In this document: positions 54,936 through 63,530 of the stretch, in pieces
How the letters are laid out: the number at the start of each line of letters is the position of its first letter
Numbering within the stretch: the first letter of the stretch is position 1
NCBI RefSeq assembly: GCF_027622875.1
Contig: NZ_JAPZVP010000001.1
Span: 1 to 64,000, forward strand
DNA from: Glycomyces luteolus
Lineage (GTDB): Bacteria; Actinomycetota; Actinomycetes; Mycobacteriales; Micromonosporaceae
Length of the DNA: 64,000 nucleotides
Direction of reading: 5' to 3'
Notes under the pieces: model-generated
The model's database searches: none
Seen by the model: the letters and a program-made list of their open reading frames with translations, nothing else
What the model was told of the DNA's origin: nothing
Translations under genes and position numbers: made by a program

Positions 54936-55844
54936 TCACCGGCGCATGTCGATGTCGTAGTCCAGGACGTCGTAGACGATCACGGGCGGCGGCAGGCTCG
55001 GACCGGGCTCCGCGACGGCCGCCTGCGGCTCCGGCGGCGGGGGAGTGAGGGCCTTGCAGCGGTCGAGCGCCGCCCGCATCTGCGCTTCACCGAACGGATT
55101 GTGCGCCAACGCTTCCTCCTCGGAGAGGAACCCCTGCGCCACCTCGGCGCACAGCCGCGCCATCTCGGCCAGGTCGCGCGCCTGCGCCCTCGCCCACCAG
55201 TAGTCCGCCGGGTCCCCGTGGCCCGGGACGACCACCTTCGGCTTCCAGCTCAGCAGGTATTCGGCCGCCTGCGGCCACTCGTACGGGAACGCCCCGTCGT
55301 ACGAGGGCGCCGCCCCGTTCTCCAAGAGGTCCCCGGCGAACAGGACGCCCGCGTCGGGCACCTCGATCACCATGTCGTTGTCGCTGTGCGCCGGGCCGAC
55401 CTGGCGCAGCACCACCGTGCGCCCGCCCAGGTTCAGCCCGATCGCGCCCTTCACCTGGCAGTTCGGCGGCACGAGCTTCGACCGGGCGATGCGCCGCGCG
55501 TCCTCCTCGCGGCCCTCCCGCCGGTACCGCGCGGCCCAGGCCGTGCGCTGCTCGTCGCCCCGGCCGATGTACTGCGCGCCGTCGCCCACCGCCCAGACCG
55601 CGGACTCGCCGAACGCGGAGGTCCCGAACCAGTGGTCGAAGTGGTCGTGCGTGTACGCCACCTGCCACGGCAGGTCCGTCTTCTCGCGGATCGCCGTCGC
55701 GTACTCGAACCCGGCCTCGGCGCTGATGCCGGTGTCGATCACCAGGCAGCAGTCGTCGCCGATCACCAGTCCCAGCGTCTGGTCCAGTTCCTTCAGGCGC
55801 CGCGCCCACACGCGCGGGGCCACCTCGATCCACCGATCACTCAT
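54936..55844 (-). CDS. Metallo-beta-lactamase-fold hydrolase
   Basis: 302-aa MBL-fold protein. The metal motif THDHFDHW gives H66, H68, D70 and H71; later ligands are in GPAHSDND, FAGDLLE and VPGHGDP. The C-terminus is Pro-rich. The ATG at 55842-55844 begins MSDRWIEVAP and fits the family; the frame open further upstream looks non-coding. TACCAT seven bases before the ATG suggests an almost leaderless message. No signal peptide, so a cytosolic thioester or lactone hydrolase is more likely than a lactamase. Confidence 0.88.
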   Translation of the reverse strand: MSDRWIEVAPRVWARRLKELDQTLGLVIGDDCCLVIDTGISAEAGFEYATAIREKTDLPWQVAYTHDHFDHWFGTSAFGESAVWAVGDGAQYIGRGDEQRTAWAARYRREGREEDARRIARSKLVPPNCQVKGAIGLNLGGRTVVLRQVGPAHSDNDMVIEVPDAGVLFAGDLLENGAAPSYDGAFPYEWPQAAEYLLSWKPKVVVPGHGDPADYWWARAQARDLAEMARLCAEVAQGFLSEEEALAHNPFGEAQMRAALDRCKALTPPPPEPQAAVAEPGPSLPPPVIVYDVLDYDIDMRR

Positions 55845-56171
55845 GGGCGCAATGGTATGCGGTCCATGCGCGAACATATCGACGCCGATCACCGCGTACA
55901 CAGGGGGGAGCGAGGCGCGTCGCTTTGCGGAGGGCCGCCGGGAAGTGCCTTTCCGGCAGGTTCTACGTTCGTTAGGGAGGCGCCGAAATCGTCGATCACG
56001 GTCCTTGAACGCAGCGGGGGAATGCGGCGCGATGAGCCGCCGAATCCTGTTTCGTCCCTCCTTCACGGACACGATTCGATCACGGAATGACCCGGTTTAG
56101 CGAGCTTTCCACTGGTGTAAGTTTTCGAAGATGAATTAAACCCCTCACCTGTACGAAGGAGCACCTCGCCC
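55845..56171. other. 327-bp divergent intergenic region
   Basis: Between the MBL gene and the sugar-binding lipoprotein gene. The right end is comparatively AT-rich (56100-56145) and ends with GAAGGAGC before ATG 56172. Nothing else recognisable. Confidence 0.5.
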
Positions 56172-57275
56172 ATGCAACTCAGTCGTCGCGGCCTGCTGTT
56201 CGGAACGGCAGGGCTCGCAGCCGTATCGCTCGCCGGATGCGGCGCGGGCGAGGATACGAAGCAGCTCAGCGGATTCACCGGCATCTCCATGCCTACCACG
56301 ACCTCCGACCGGTGGGTGCTGGAGGGCGCCGACCTGGAGAAGCGACTGAAGGACCTCGGCTACAAGACCATCCTCGAGAACGGCGAGGACGACATCCCGA
56401 CGCAGGTCAGCCAGATCCAGTCGATGATCGACCAGGGCGTCGAGTTCCTCATCATCGCCGCCATCGGCAACACCTCCCTCGGTGAAGTCCTCAGCAAGGC
56501 CAAGGACAAGGGCGTCACGATCATCTCGTACGACCGCCTCATCCTCGAGACCCCCGACGTCGACTACTATGCGTCCTTCAACAACTACCAAGTCGGCGTG
56601 CTCCAGGCCAAGCACATCATCTCGCGACTCGGCATCACCGAGACCAGCACCGAGAAGTTCAACATCGAGCTGTTCTCGGGCTCGACGGACGACAACAACT
56701 CCCAGCACTTCTTCCAGGGCGGCCTCGACACCCTCGAGCCCTACATCTACGGCGGCTCGGTCGTGATCCCCTCCAACCAGACCGAGCTCGAGCCGACCTC
56801 CACGGACAAGTGGAGCCGCGACGTGGCGCGCGATCGCATGGCCGGCCTGCTCGAGGAGTTCTACCAGGACCAGCCGCTTCACGCCGTGCTCTCGCCCTAC
56901 GACGGCATCAGCCGCGGCATCGTCGAGGCGCTCGTCGCCGCCGACTTCGAGCCCGGCTCGGACGACTTCCCGGTCATCACCGGCCAGGACGCCGAGTTGC
57001 GGTCCCTCAAGGCGATCAAGGAGGGCACCGGTCAGACCGAGACGGTCTTCAAGGACACCCGCCTGCTCGCCGAGGTCGCCGTCGACATGGTGAAGTCGAT
57101 CGTCGAGGGTTCCACCCCCGACGTGAACGACCTCGGCACCTACGACAACGGCTTCAAGTTCATCCCCTCCTACCTCCTCGACCCGGTCGACGTGACCGCC
57201 GAGAACTACAAGGAGGTCGTCGTCGCCTCGGGCTACGCCACCGAAGAGGCGATCGACAACGCCCCCGCCGACTAG
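56172..57275 (+). CDS. ChvE-type sugar ABC transporter substrate-binding lipoprotein
   Basis: 367 aa. The N-terminus LSRRGLLFGTAGLAAVSLAGC combines a twin-arginine start with a lipobox (C23), so export may be Tat-dependent. The mature part is a periplasmic-binding-protein type 1 fold of the ChvE/xylose-binding kind (QIQSMIDQGVEFLIIAAIGN; SYDRLI; PYDGISRGIVEAL). ATG 56172 follows GAAGGAGC. No permease or ATPase gene adjoins and a terminator follows, so it is an orphan receptor: it may feed a distant transporter or sense sugar. Confidence 0.9.
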   Translation: MQLSRRGLLFGTAGLAAVSLAGCGAGEDTKQLSGFTGISMPTTTSDRWVLEGADLEKRLKDLGYKTILENGEDDIPTQVSQIQSMIDQGVEFLIIAAIGNTSLGEVLSKAKDKGVTIISYDRLILETPDVDYYASFNNYQVGVLQAKHIISRLGITETSTEKFNIELFSGSTDDNNSQHFFQGGLDTLEPYIYGGSVVIPSNQTELEPTSTDKWSRDVARDRMAGLLEEFYQDQPLHAVLSPYDGISRGIVEALVAADFEPGSDDFPVITGQDAELRSLKAIKEGTGQTETVFKDTRLLAEVAVDMVKSIVEGSTPDVNDLGTYDNGFKFIPSYLLDPVDVTAENYKEVVVASGYATEEAIDNAPAD

Positions 57276-57305
57276 GCTGAGCGCTCCAAAGCGGACACAG
57301 CGAGG

Positions 57306-57331
57306 ACGGCCGGGCAATCGCCCGGCCGTTT
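57306..57331 (+). terminator. Rho-independent terminator of the sugar-binding gene
   Basis: ACGGCCGGGC pairs perfectly across AATC, followed by TTTC. Confidence 0.8.
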
Positions 57332-57517
57332 CAGTGTGTCCCTTCGGTTCTCGCTGCGCCACTGTGGGTCACAGGAGTTCCGTTACGCGATCGTTATGCG
57401 ACCTCTCCTCGCATCGGGACGTGTCTCCTTTGGTAAGTTGCCTAAAGCCGGTCGTACCCTCACACCCTCGACCGCGCGGCTCCGATCCCCCAATGCAAAA
57501 GCATCCTTAGGAGAACC

Positions 57518-58606
57518 ATGAACCGTACCCTCAAGCGGGTGCTGGGACTGAGCGGCAGCGTCGTCCTCGGCCTCGCAGGAGCGGTCACCTTCGCTTCCGC
57601 CGCCCAAGCCCACCACCCGACCGTTTCGGGCTTCAGCACCTGCGCCAAGGATGGCGGCTGGACCGTCACTTGGCTGGTCGAGGATTGGGAAGGCACCCAG
57701 AACGCGACCGGCACGATCACCGCCGTCGTCGGCGATCTCGACGAGGACGGCGACATCTTCGTCGGCGCCGCCCTTCCGGCGTACGGCTCGGAGGAGGTCC
57801 TGGAAGGCACGCAGAGCTTCACCGCGGACCAGACCGACGAGGTCACCCTGTCGGTCTCCGCCGAGTGGACCAACGGCGCCAAGGGCACGACCGTAAGCCT
57901 CCCCGTCGGTCCCCCGATGGACGGCTGCGACGGCGAAGAAGGCCCCGTGGTCGGCTTCGGCGGACAGGCCGACTGCGTCGGCATCGAGGCCCGGGCATGG
58001 AACAAGAACCCCGATGACCTCCAGGAGTTCACCTTCGTCTCGAGCACTGGCGAAGAGGTCTCCGGTACTCCCGGCATCGACGAGGAGTTCAGCCACTACT
58101 TCGTTCTTGAAGATGGCGCCGAGGAACTGGTCGTCGACATCTACGCCGGCGAGGAACTGGTCGAGACCATCGAGTGGGTCGACAAGGTGCTGTGCAGCTA
58201 CGTCGAGGTCGAGGCCGACTGCGAGGGCCTGATCTTTACACTGACCGTTCCCCAGGACGGCGAGGAGACCTTGTTCGTCCTCTGGACCAGCCTCAGCGAA
58301 GAGCCGACCGAGGTCGAGCTCGCCGAAGGCGAGTCGGCGACGTTCACGTTCAAGGCCGAAGGCGACGAGGAACTCTGGGTCGACTACTACATCGAGGGAC
58401 CCAAGGACTCCACCAGCGGTGGCGTCTCCTGGATCCCGTGCGACGAGGAGACCCCCTCGCCGAGTGACACCCCGTCCGCTCAGCCGCAGCTGCCCACCAC
58501 CGGTAGCTCGATGACGATCATGATCGGCTCGGCCGCCGCGCTCATCGTGGCCGCCGCCGCCATCTTCCTGATCATGCGCCGCCGCCGCGCCGCGCAGGAC
58601 TGGTAG
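57518..58606 (+). CDS. LPXTG-anchored acidic surface protein
   Basis: 362 aa. Sec signal peptide with cleavage after SAAQA (~residue 31); two or three ~100-residue very acidic beta-rich domains with paired Cys; a Ser/Pro/Thr stem; sorting signal LPTTG (325-329), membrane helix and RRRR tail. A sortase should link it to peptidoglycan. ATG 57518 follows TTAGGAGAACC. The mature domains resemble the Ig/thioester-free adhesive modules of actinobacterial surface proteins but no named family is recognised. No sortase gene in the window. Confidence 0.88.
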   Translation: MNRTLKRVLGLSGSVVLGLAGAVTFASAAQAHHPTVSGFSTCAKDGGWTVTWLVEDWEGTQNATGTITAVVGDLDEDGDIFVGAALPAYGSEEVLEGTQSFTADQTDEVTLSVSAEWTNGAKGTTVSLPVGPPMDGCDGEEGPVVGFGGQADCVGIEARAWNKNPDDLQEFTFVSSTGEEVSGTPGIDEEFSHYFVLEDGAEELVVDIYAGEELVETIEWVDKVLCSYVEVEADCEGLIFTLTVPQDGEETLFVLWTSLSEEPTEVELAEGESATFTFKAEGDEELWVDYYIEGPKDSTSGGVSWIPCDEETPSPSDTPSAQPQLPTTGSSMTIMIGSAAALIVAAAAIFLIMRRRRAAQDW

Positions 58607-58647
58607 ACACCACGCGGTTCAGGGCGCTGAGCCCGACCGCATAGAGG

Positions 58648-58680
58648 AAGGGCCGCACAGTTCGCACTGTGCGGCCCTTT
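58648..58680. terminator. Bidirectional terminator after the LPXTG gene
   Basis: AAGGGCCGCACAG pairs perfectly around TTCGCA, with TTT after it on the plus strand and CTTCC on the minus. Sits between convergent genes. Confidence 0.8.
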
Positions 58681-58690
58681 CGCTTGCCCC

Positions 58691-58999
58691 TCAGGCGATG
58701 CCGCCCAGTCGCAGCAGCGCCGTGGTCGCGGCGGCGGCGATGACGACGACCAGGATCGGGGCCCTGCGCCAGGCGAGCAGCCCGCCGACGAGGACGCCGG
58801 CCGGGAGGGCCCAGCCCGCGAAGCCGCCGTCGGCGAACAGCGCGCCGGTGATCACAAGGGCCGCGAGGACCACGATCGCGCCGCGCTTCATGAGGGTCTC
58901 GGTGCGCTCGGAGACGTTGATGCGGCTGCGCATGAGCGGCCCGGCGAGCCGGACCAGGAAGACGCCCACGGCGAGGGCGAGCACGGCGGTCATGGTCAT
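58691..58999 (-). CDS. azlD: AzlD-family small subunit of branched-chain amino-acid exporter
   Basis: 102-aa protein with four helices, typical AzlD length and pattern (GVFLVRLAGPLMRSR; LAALVITGAL). The ATG at 58997-58999 overlaps the AzlC stop (ATGA). AzlC and AzlD together export branched-chain amino acids or analogues. Confidence 0.85.
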   Translation of the reverse strand: MTMTAVLALAVGVFLVRLAGPLMRSRINVSERTETLMKRGAIVVLAALVITGALFADGGFAGWALPAGVLVGGLLAWRRAPILVVVIAAAATTALLRLGGIA

Positions 59000-59760
59000 G
59001 CCGCGTCCTCCTTCGGCTTGCGGCGCGGCCAGGTCGCGAGGAGCCCGACGAGGGCCAGCAGGACCGGGATGCCGGTGGGCAGGAACGGCGCGGTCGCCGC
59101 GGCGATCGCGGCGCCGACCAGGGCGGCGAGGAGCGTGTCGCGGTCCTTCAGGGCGGGCATCACCAGTGCGAGCAGGAGCGCGGGGAACGCGGCGTCGAGG
59201 CCGAACACGTTCGGGTCGGGGATGAAGCCGCCCGCGAGGACGCCGACCACGGTGCCGACGTTCCACGCCACGAACATGATCGAGGTGGTGATCCAGTAGG
59301 CGGCCTTGGCGCGCCGCCGGTCGTCACCGGCCGCGAGGGCGAACGCGGTCGACTGGTCGATGAGCATGAACGTGCCGAGGAACCGCGTCCACCACTTGTC
59401 CCAGTAGAGGTTGCCGACGGCGAGGCCGTAGGGGATGTGCCGCAGGTGGACGAGCACGCCCGCGGCGAGTCCGGCAAGGACGCCGCCTCCGGCCATGACG
59501 ACGGCGAGCATCGCGAACTGGGAGGTGGCCGCGAAGGTCAGGAACGACATGGCGACCGGGATCCACCAGGGCAGCCCGGCCGAGGTGGCCAGGGCGCCGA
59601 AGGAGACGCCGACAATGCCGATGCCGATCGACATCGCCAGGGCGTCGCGGAAGACGTCCCGGTCGCGTTCGGGGAGGAAGCGGGGAGGCACCGGGCGAGT
59701 ATCCCCCGCGGCCGATGCGGTGAACAAACGTTCAAGGGGCGCGGCAGGTGCATCACACAC
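58996..59760 (-). CDS. azlC: AzlC-family branched-chain amino-acid exporter large subunit
   Basis: Up to 254 aa, with about seven helices and the AzlC blocks VGVSFGALATSAGLPWW, FAATSQFAMLAVV and HLRHIPYGLAVG. GTG 59760 is taken as the start, but a second GTG at 59691 would fit a typical AzlC N-terminus just as well, and neither has a strong ribosome site. Overlaps azlD. Substrate inferred from the family (valine, leucine or toxic analogues). Confidence 0.85.
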   Translation of the reverse strand: MCDAPAAPLERLFTASAAGDTRPVPPRFLPERDRDVFRDALAMSIGIGIVGVSFGALATSAGLPWWIPVAMSFLTFAATSQFAMLAVVMAGGGVLAGLAAGVLVHLRHIPYGLAVGNLYWDKWWTRFLGTFMLIDQSTAFALAAGDDRRRAKAAYWITTSIMFVAWNVGTVVGVLAGGFIPDPNVFGLDAAFPALLLALVMPALKDRDTLLAALVGAAIAAATAPFLPTGIPVLLALVGLLATWPRRKPKEDAA

Positions 59761-59817
59761 CCGCCGCGCCCCCTGCGCCCGTCAGACCTCGTAGGCCGGA
59801 CCTTTTGGTACTACTCG

Positions 59818-61242
59818 TTACACTTCGTAGTACAAGTCGAACTCGTGCGGGGTCGGACGGAGACGGATCGGGTCGATCTCGTTCTCGCGCTTGTACTGGA
59901 TCCACGTCTCGATGAGGTCGGGCGTGAACACGCCGCCCTCGGTGAGGAAGTCGTGGTCCTTCTCGAGGTGGTCGAGGACCTGGTCGAGCGAGCCGGGGAC
60001 CTGCTGGATGTCGCCGTACTCCTCCGGGCCGAGCTCGTACAGGTCCTTGTCGACCGGCGCCGGCGGCTCGATCTTGTTCTTGATGCCGTCCAGACCCGCC
60101 ATGAGCATGGCCGAGAACGCCAGGTAGGGGTTGCTCGACGGGTCCGGCACGCGGAACTCGACGCGCTTGGCCTTCGCGTTCGAACCGGTCACCGGGATGC
60201 GGGTGCACGCGGAGCGGTTGCGCTGCGAGTAGACCAGGTTGACCGGCGCTTCGAAGCCCGGCACCAGGCGGCGGTAGGAGTTCACCGACGGGTTGGTGAA
60301 GGCGAGGAGGCTCGGGGCGTGCTTGAGCAGGCCGCCGATGTAGAAGCGGGCGGTGTCCGAGAGGCCGGCGTAACCGGTCTCGTCGTAGAACAGCGGGTCG
60401 CCGTTCGCCCACAGCGACTGGTGGGTGTGCATGCCCGAGCCGTTGTCGCCGAACAGCGGCTTCGGCATGAACGTCACCGTCTTGCCGGCCTGGGTGGCGG
60501 TGTTCTTGATGATGTACTTGAACTTCTGGACGTCGTCGCCGGAGTGCAGCAGCGTGTCGAAGCGGTAGTTGATCTCGGACTGGCCCGCGGTGCCGACCTC
60601 GTGGTGGGCGCGCTCGATGGTGAGGCCGCCCTCGATGAGGTTGGTGACCATGCGGTCGCGCAGGTCGGCGAAGTGGTCGACGGGGCCGACCGGGAAGTAC
60701 CCGCCCTTGTGGCGCGGCTTGTAGCCGAGGTTCCCGCCGGGCTCGTCGGCGCCGGTGTTCCAGGCGCCCTCGACCGAGTCGATCTCGTAGAACGCCTGGT
60801 TGGCGGTCTGGTCGAAGCGGATCGAGTCGAAGATGTAGAACTCGGCCTCGGCCCCGAAGTAGGCGGTGTCGGCGATGCCGGACCCGGCCAGGTACTGCTC
60901 CGCCTTCTTGGCGACGTTGCGGGGGTCGCGGCTGTAGGCCTCGCGGGTGAAGGGGTCGTGGACGAAGAAGTTCAGGGCGAGCGTCTTCTGCTCGCGGAAC
61001 GGGTCGATGAACGCGGTCGCCACGTCGGGCAGCAGCAGCATGTCCGACTCGTGGATCTCTTGGAACCCGCGGATCGAGGAGCCGTCGAAGGCGAGGCCCT
61101 CCTCGAGGAGGTCGTCGTCGAAGGACTCGGCCGGGATGTTGAAGTGCTGCATGACGCCGGGCAGGTCGCAGAAGCGGACGTCGATGAACTTCACGTCGTT
61201 GTCGCGGACGTAGCCGAGGAGCTCTTCAGGGCTGGAGAACAC
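59818..61242 (-). CDS. glnA: Type I glutamine synthetase
   Basis: 474-aa ATP-dependent enzyme forming glutamine from glutamate and ammonia. Signatures: [48 protein letters not shown] (metal/ATP site), and the adenylylation loop with Tyr402 in [10 protein letters not shown], where most family members read LYELPPEE or similar. GTG at 61240-61242 follows GAGAGGA. Upstream lies a GlnR-type operator (61392-61429). Full length; regulated transcriptionally by GlnR and probably by GlnE adenylylation. Confidence 0.96.
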   Translation of the reverse strand: MFSSPEELLGYVRDNDVKFIDVRFCDLPGVMQHFNIPAESFDDDLLEEGLAFDGSSIRGFQEIHESDMLLLPDVATAFIDPFREQKTLALNFFVHDPFTREAYSRDPRNVAKKAEQYLAGSGIADTAYFGAEAEFYIFDSIRFDQTANQAFYEIDSVEGAWNTGADEPGGNLGYKPRHKGGYFPVGPVDHFADLRDRMVTNLIEGGLTIERAHHEVGTAGQSEINYRFDTLLHSGDDVQKFKYIIKNTATQAGKTVTFMPKPLFGDNGSGMHTHQSLWANGDPLFYDETGYAGLSDTARFYIGGLLKHAPSLLAFTNPSVNSYRRLVPGFEAPVNLVYSQRNRSACTRIPVTGSNAKAKRVEFRVPDPSSNPYLAFSAMLMAGLDGIKNKIEPPAPVDKDLYELGPEEYGDIQQVPGSLDQVLDHLEKDHDFLTEGGVFTPDLIETWIQYKRENEIDPIRLRPTPHEFDLYYEV

Positions 61243-61391
61243 GAAGGTATTCCTCTCGGTAGGTGAGTGCCGGAGGGCCCGTGGCCGGTTCCCCCGATCC
61301 CGTACTCAGTGCCGGCTCGCGAAGCTTCGCCAGGCAGGCCGACCTCGCTGTCGACGTCTAAGCTTATTAGGCGAAACGCTAACCGCGATCA

Positions 61392-61429
61392 GTTGCCCCA
61401 CCGTAAATCAAATGTTTCGTACGTGTTAC
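61392..61429 (-). promoter_or_regulatory. GlnR operator (a-b-a-b box) upstream of glnA
   Basis: Read on the minus strand: GTAAC (61425-61429), six bases, GAAAC (61414-61418), six bases, TTTAC (61403-61407), six bases, GCAAC (61392-61396). This matches the actinobacterial GlnR consensus GTnAC-n6-GAAAC repeated at 22-bp period; the first pair is perfect. It is ~150 bp upstream of the glnA start. Confidence 0.8.
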
Positions 61430-61520
61430 TTGCGTTGTTCAAGCCTGTTCCACATTGACAGAAACCACTGCTCACGGCGGCGCAGAAGCCGCCATTCGGG
61501 CCCACCAGTAGACTCGCGCC

Positions 61521-61955
61521 ATGACGAGCGAACGCGGTGCGAACACCCCCGAAACCACCGGCTCCGGCCAGGACCTGGCGACCTTCGGCTCCCGGTTCGT
61601 GGCGCTGTTCATCGACTGGATCGCCTGCACGGTCGTCGCCATCGCGCTGAGCTGGCTCGACCTCGTCACGGCAGACCCCTTCGGCCAAGCCCTGGTGCGC
61701 GCAGTGCTCTTCGCCGCGTACTGCACGGCCCTGCTCGCCTTCGGCACCCAGACGCTCGGCATGATGCTCATGCGCATCGCCTGCGTCTCTGCGGATCACG
61801 GCGGGCCGATAGGACCCCTGCGCTCCCTCGTCCGCGCGATCCTGCTCTCACTCGCGCTCCCGGCACTGACCGCGCTGGCCCACCCGTACCGACGGGGCCT
61901 CCACGACCTCGCCGCCGCCTCGGTGGTGCTGAAGGTGCCCCCGCGGCGGGCATAG
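61521..61955 (+). CDS. RDD-family membrane protein
   Basis: 144-aa protein with three membrane helices and the RDD-type pattern: an Arg in GSRFVALFIDWIACTVV, and TLGMMLMRIACVS before a basic loop. Function unknown; the RDD family is associated with membrane stress and transport. TAGACT (61509-61514) places the transcription start exactly at the ATG, so it is probably leaderless. Stop is 15 bp from the convergent NYN gene. Confidence 0.85.
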   Translation: MTSERGANTPETTGSGQDLATFGSRFVALFIDWIACTVVAIALSWLDLVTADPFGQALVRAVLFAAYCTALLAFGTQTLGMMLMRIACVSADHGGPIGPLRSLVRAILLSLALPALTALAHPYRRGLHDLAAASVVLKVPPRRA

Positions 61956-61969
61956 GCCCGCGGTCGACC

Positions 61970-63406
61970 TCAACTCCGCTGCAGCCACCGGACGAGCAGC
62001 GGTGACGGCACCGGGTAAGCGCCCTCGCGCCGCACGCGCATCGCGACCTCCTGGTCCGAGGACACGACGATGACCGGCCTGCCTTCGGGCTCGACCCGGG
62101 CGAGTTCGACCACCACGTCGTCGGCGATCTGCCCCTTGGCGCTGAACAGGACCCGCACGCCGCGGGCGCTCGGCTTGGCGCCGAAGATCGCGTCGGCCCC
62201 GTCGAAGACGACGGTGATCTCGGCGTTCGTCTGCGCCGCGACCGCGCCGAGGCCCTGCACGAGCCGGTTGCGCTGCTGCTCGAGGGTCAGCGTCTCACCC
62301 CAGGCCGAGATGGTGACGTTGTAGCCGTCGACGATGAGGTGCGGGTTCGGCAGCGACAGCAGGTGGTCGAGGCGCTGCGGGTCGGTCTGGTCGAGGCCCC
62401 GCGAGCCCTCGGCGGTGCGCTCTTCGGGTTCGGCGCAGAGCTCGTCGGCGATGTAGTCGGCCGGGCGGTCCCCGACCGGTTCGAGCCCGAGTTCGCGGCG
62501 CAGGCCGGTGGCCGTGCCCGAGAGGGTCTCCATGAGCAGCCACAGCCGCGCCGACGTGAGGCGCTCGTGCTCCCTGTCGGCTTTGCGAACCCGCTCGAGC
62601 TGCGTCTTCATCGACTCCACTTCGGACTCCAAGCGGCGGCGCTCGGAGCGGCGCTCGGTGTCGAGGTGCTTGAGCCGGCCGCGCTCGGCCGCGAGGTCCC
62701 CGGCAGCCTTGGCGGCCCGGTCCTCGGCGTCCTTCAACTCGCGGCGCATCCGCCGCAGCTCCTCCTGCAGGACCGAGGCGGCCGAACGCTGCTCGGCGAG
62801 TGCCCCGCGGAGCTTCCCGTTCTCCTTCTCCAGCGCCGCCAACCGCTTCGGGTCGCCCTCCGGCGCCCTCTCGGCGACCGGGGCCTCCGCGGTCTCTGGC
62901 ACGGCCTGCGTCGCGGTGGCGATGAGCTCCCTCCAGCCCTCGGGCCGGAGCAGGTAGGCGAGCGCGGCGACCTCGGCCGGGTCGGCCATCGGCGAGACCT
63001 CCCCGCCGGTGGCGATGGCCCCGATGAGCGGCGAATCGGTGGACGTGAGCACCTCGGCGAGGTCCTCGCGGAACGCGGTGTCGGAGGCCAGGGCCACCAC
63101 GAGCTCGGACTTCGCGAGCTTCGCGCGCTTGACCGGACTGAACTTGAGAAAGCGGCGGAGCCTGGCCGGGACCTTTCCCGGGCCGAGCCCGGGCATGGCC
63201 ACCGCGGCGATCTCGACGGCCCTGCGCCGCACCGGCTCTGTGAGGAACACGGCCGGACCGTCGCCCTCCTCGGCCGCGTCGCCGGGGACCCCGGCCCCCG
63301 GTTCGGCGGGGTCCTCTTCGGACGTTCCGTCCCCGCTGCCGCCGTCTCCGGAGGCCGTCGGTTCAGGGCCTTCGTCGCCGCTTTCCTGGCCGCTCAACAT
63401 AGGCAC
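61970..63406 (-). CDS. NYN/YacP-like nuclease-domain protein
   Basis: 478 aa. An acidic N-terminus (~60 residues), an Ala/Arg-rich helical region with a long coiled coil (~195-270), and a C-terminal NYN domain of the YacP type: LIVDGYNVT, ITVVFDGADAI, VIVVSSDQEVAMRVR. NYN domains are PIN-like RNases; YacP relates to Rae1, an A-site mRNA endonuclease in B. subtilis. GTG 63406 or ATG 63400 are both possible starts. The Asp in VDGYN and the DGAD/SSD pairs are the likely metal ligands. Confidence 0.85.
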   Translation of the reverse strand: MPMLSGQESGDEGPEPTASGDGGSGDGTSEEDPAEPGAGVPGDAAEEGDGPAVFLTEPVRRRAVEIAAVAMPGLGPGKVPARLRRFLKFSPVKRAKLAKSELVVALASDTAFREDLAEVLTSTDSPLIGAIATGGEVSPMADPAEVAALAYLLRPEGWRELIATATQAVPETAEAPVAERAPEGDPKRLAALEKENGKLRGALAEQRSAASVLQEELRRMRRELKDAEDRAAKAAGDLAAERGRLKHLDTERRSERRRLESEVESMKTQLERVRKADREHERLTSARLWLLMETLSGTATGLRRELGLEPVGDRPADYIADELCAEPEERTAEGSRGLDQTDPQRLDHLLSLPNPHLIVDGYNVTISAWGETLTLEQQRNRLVQGLGAVAAQTNAEITVVFDGADAIFGAKPSARGVRVLFSAKGQIADDVVVELARVEPEGRPVIVVSSDQEVAMRVRREGAYPVPSPLLVRWLQRS

Positions 63407-63530
63407 CAGTGTGCCACCGCCGTCACAGGCAGGAAGTGCCGACCGCTGCTCTTCACCCCCGGGTCATCCCGGATCCCCGCGCACGTCCGGGCAGGCGTGA
63501 CAGACTGGTCGGATCATGAAGGGGGTCATG

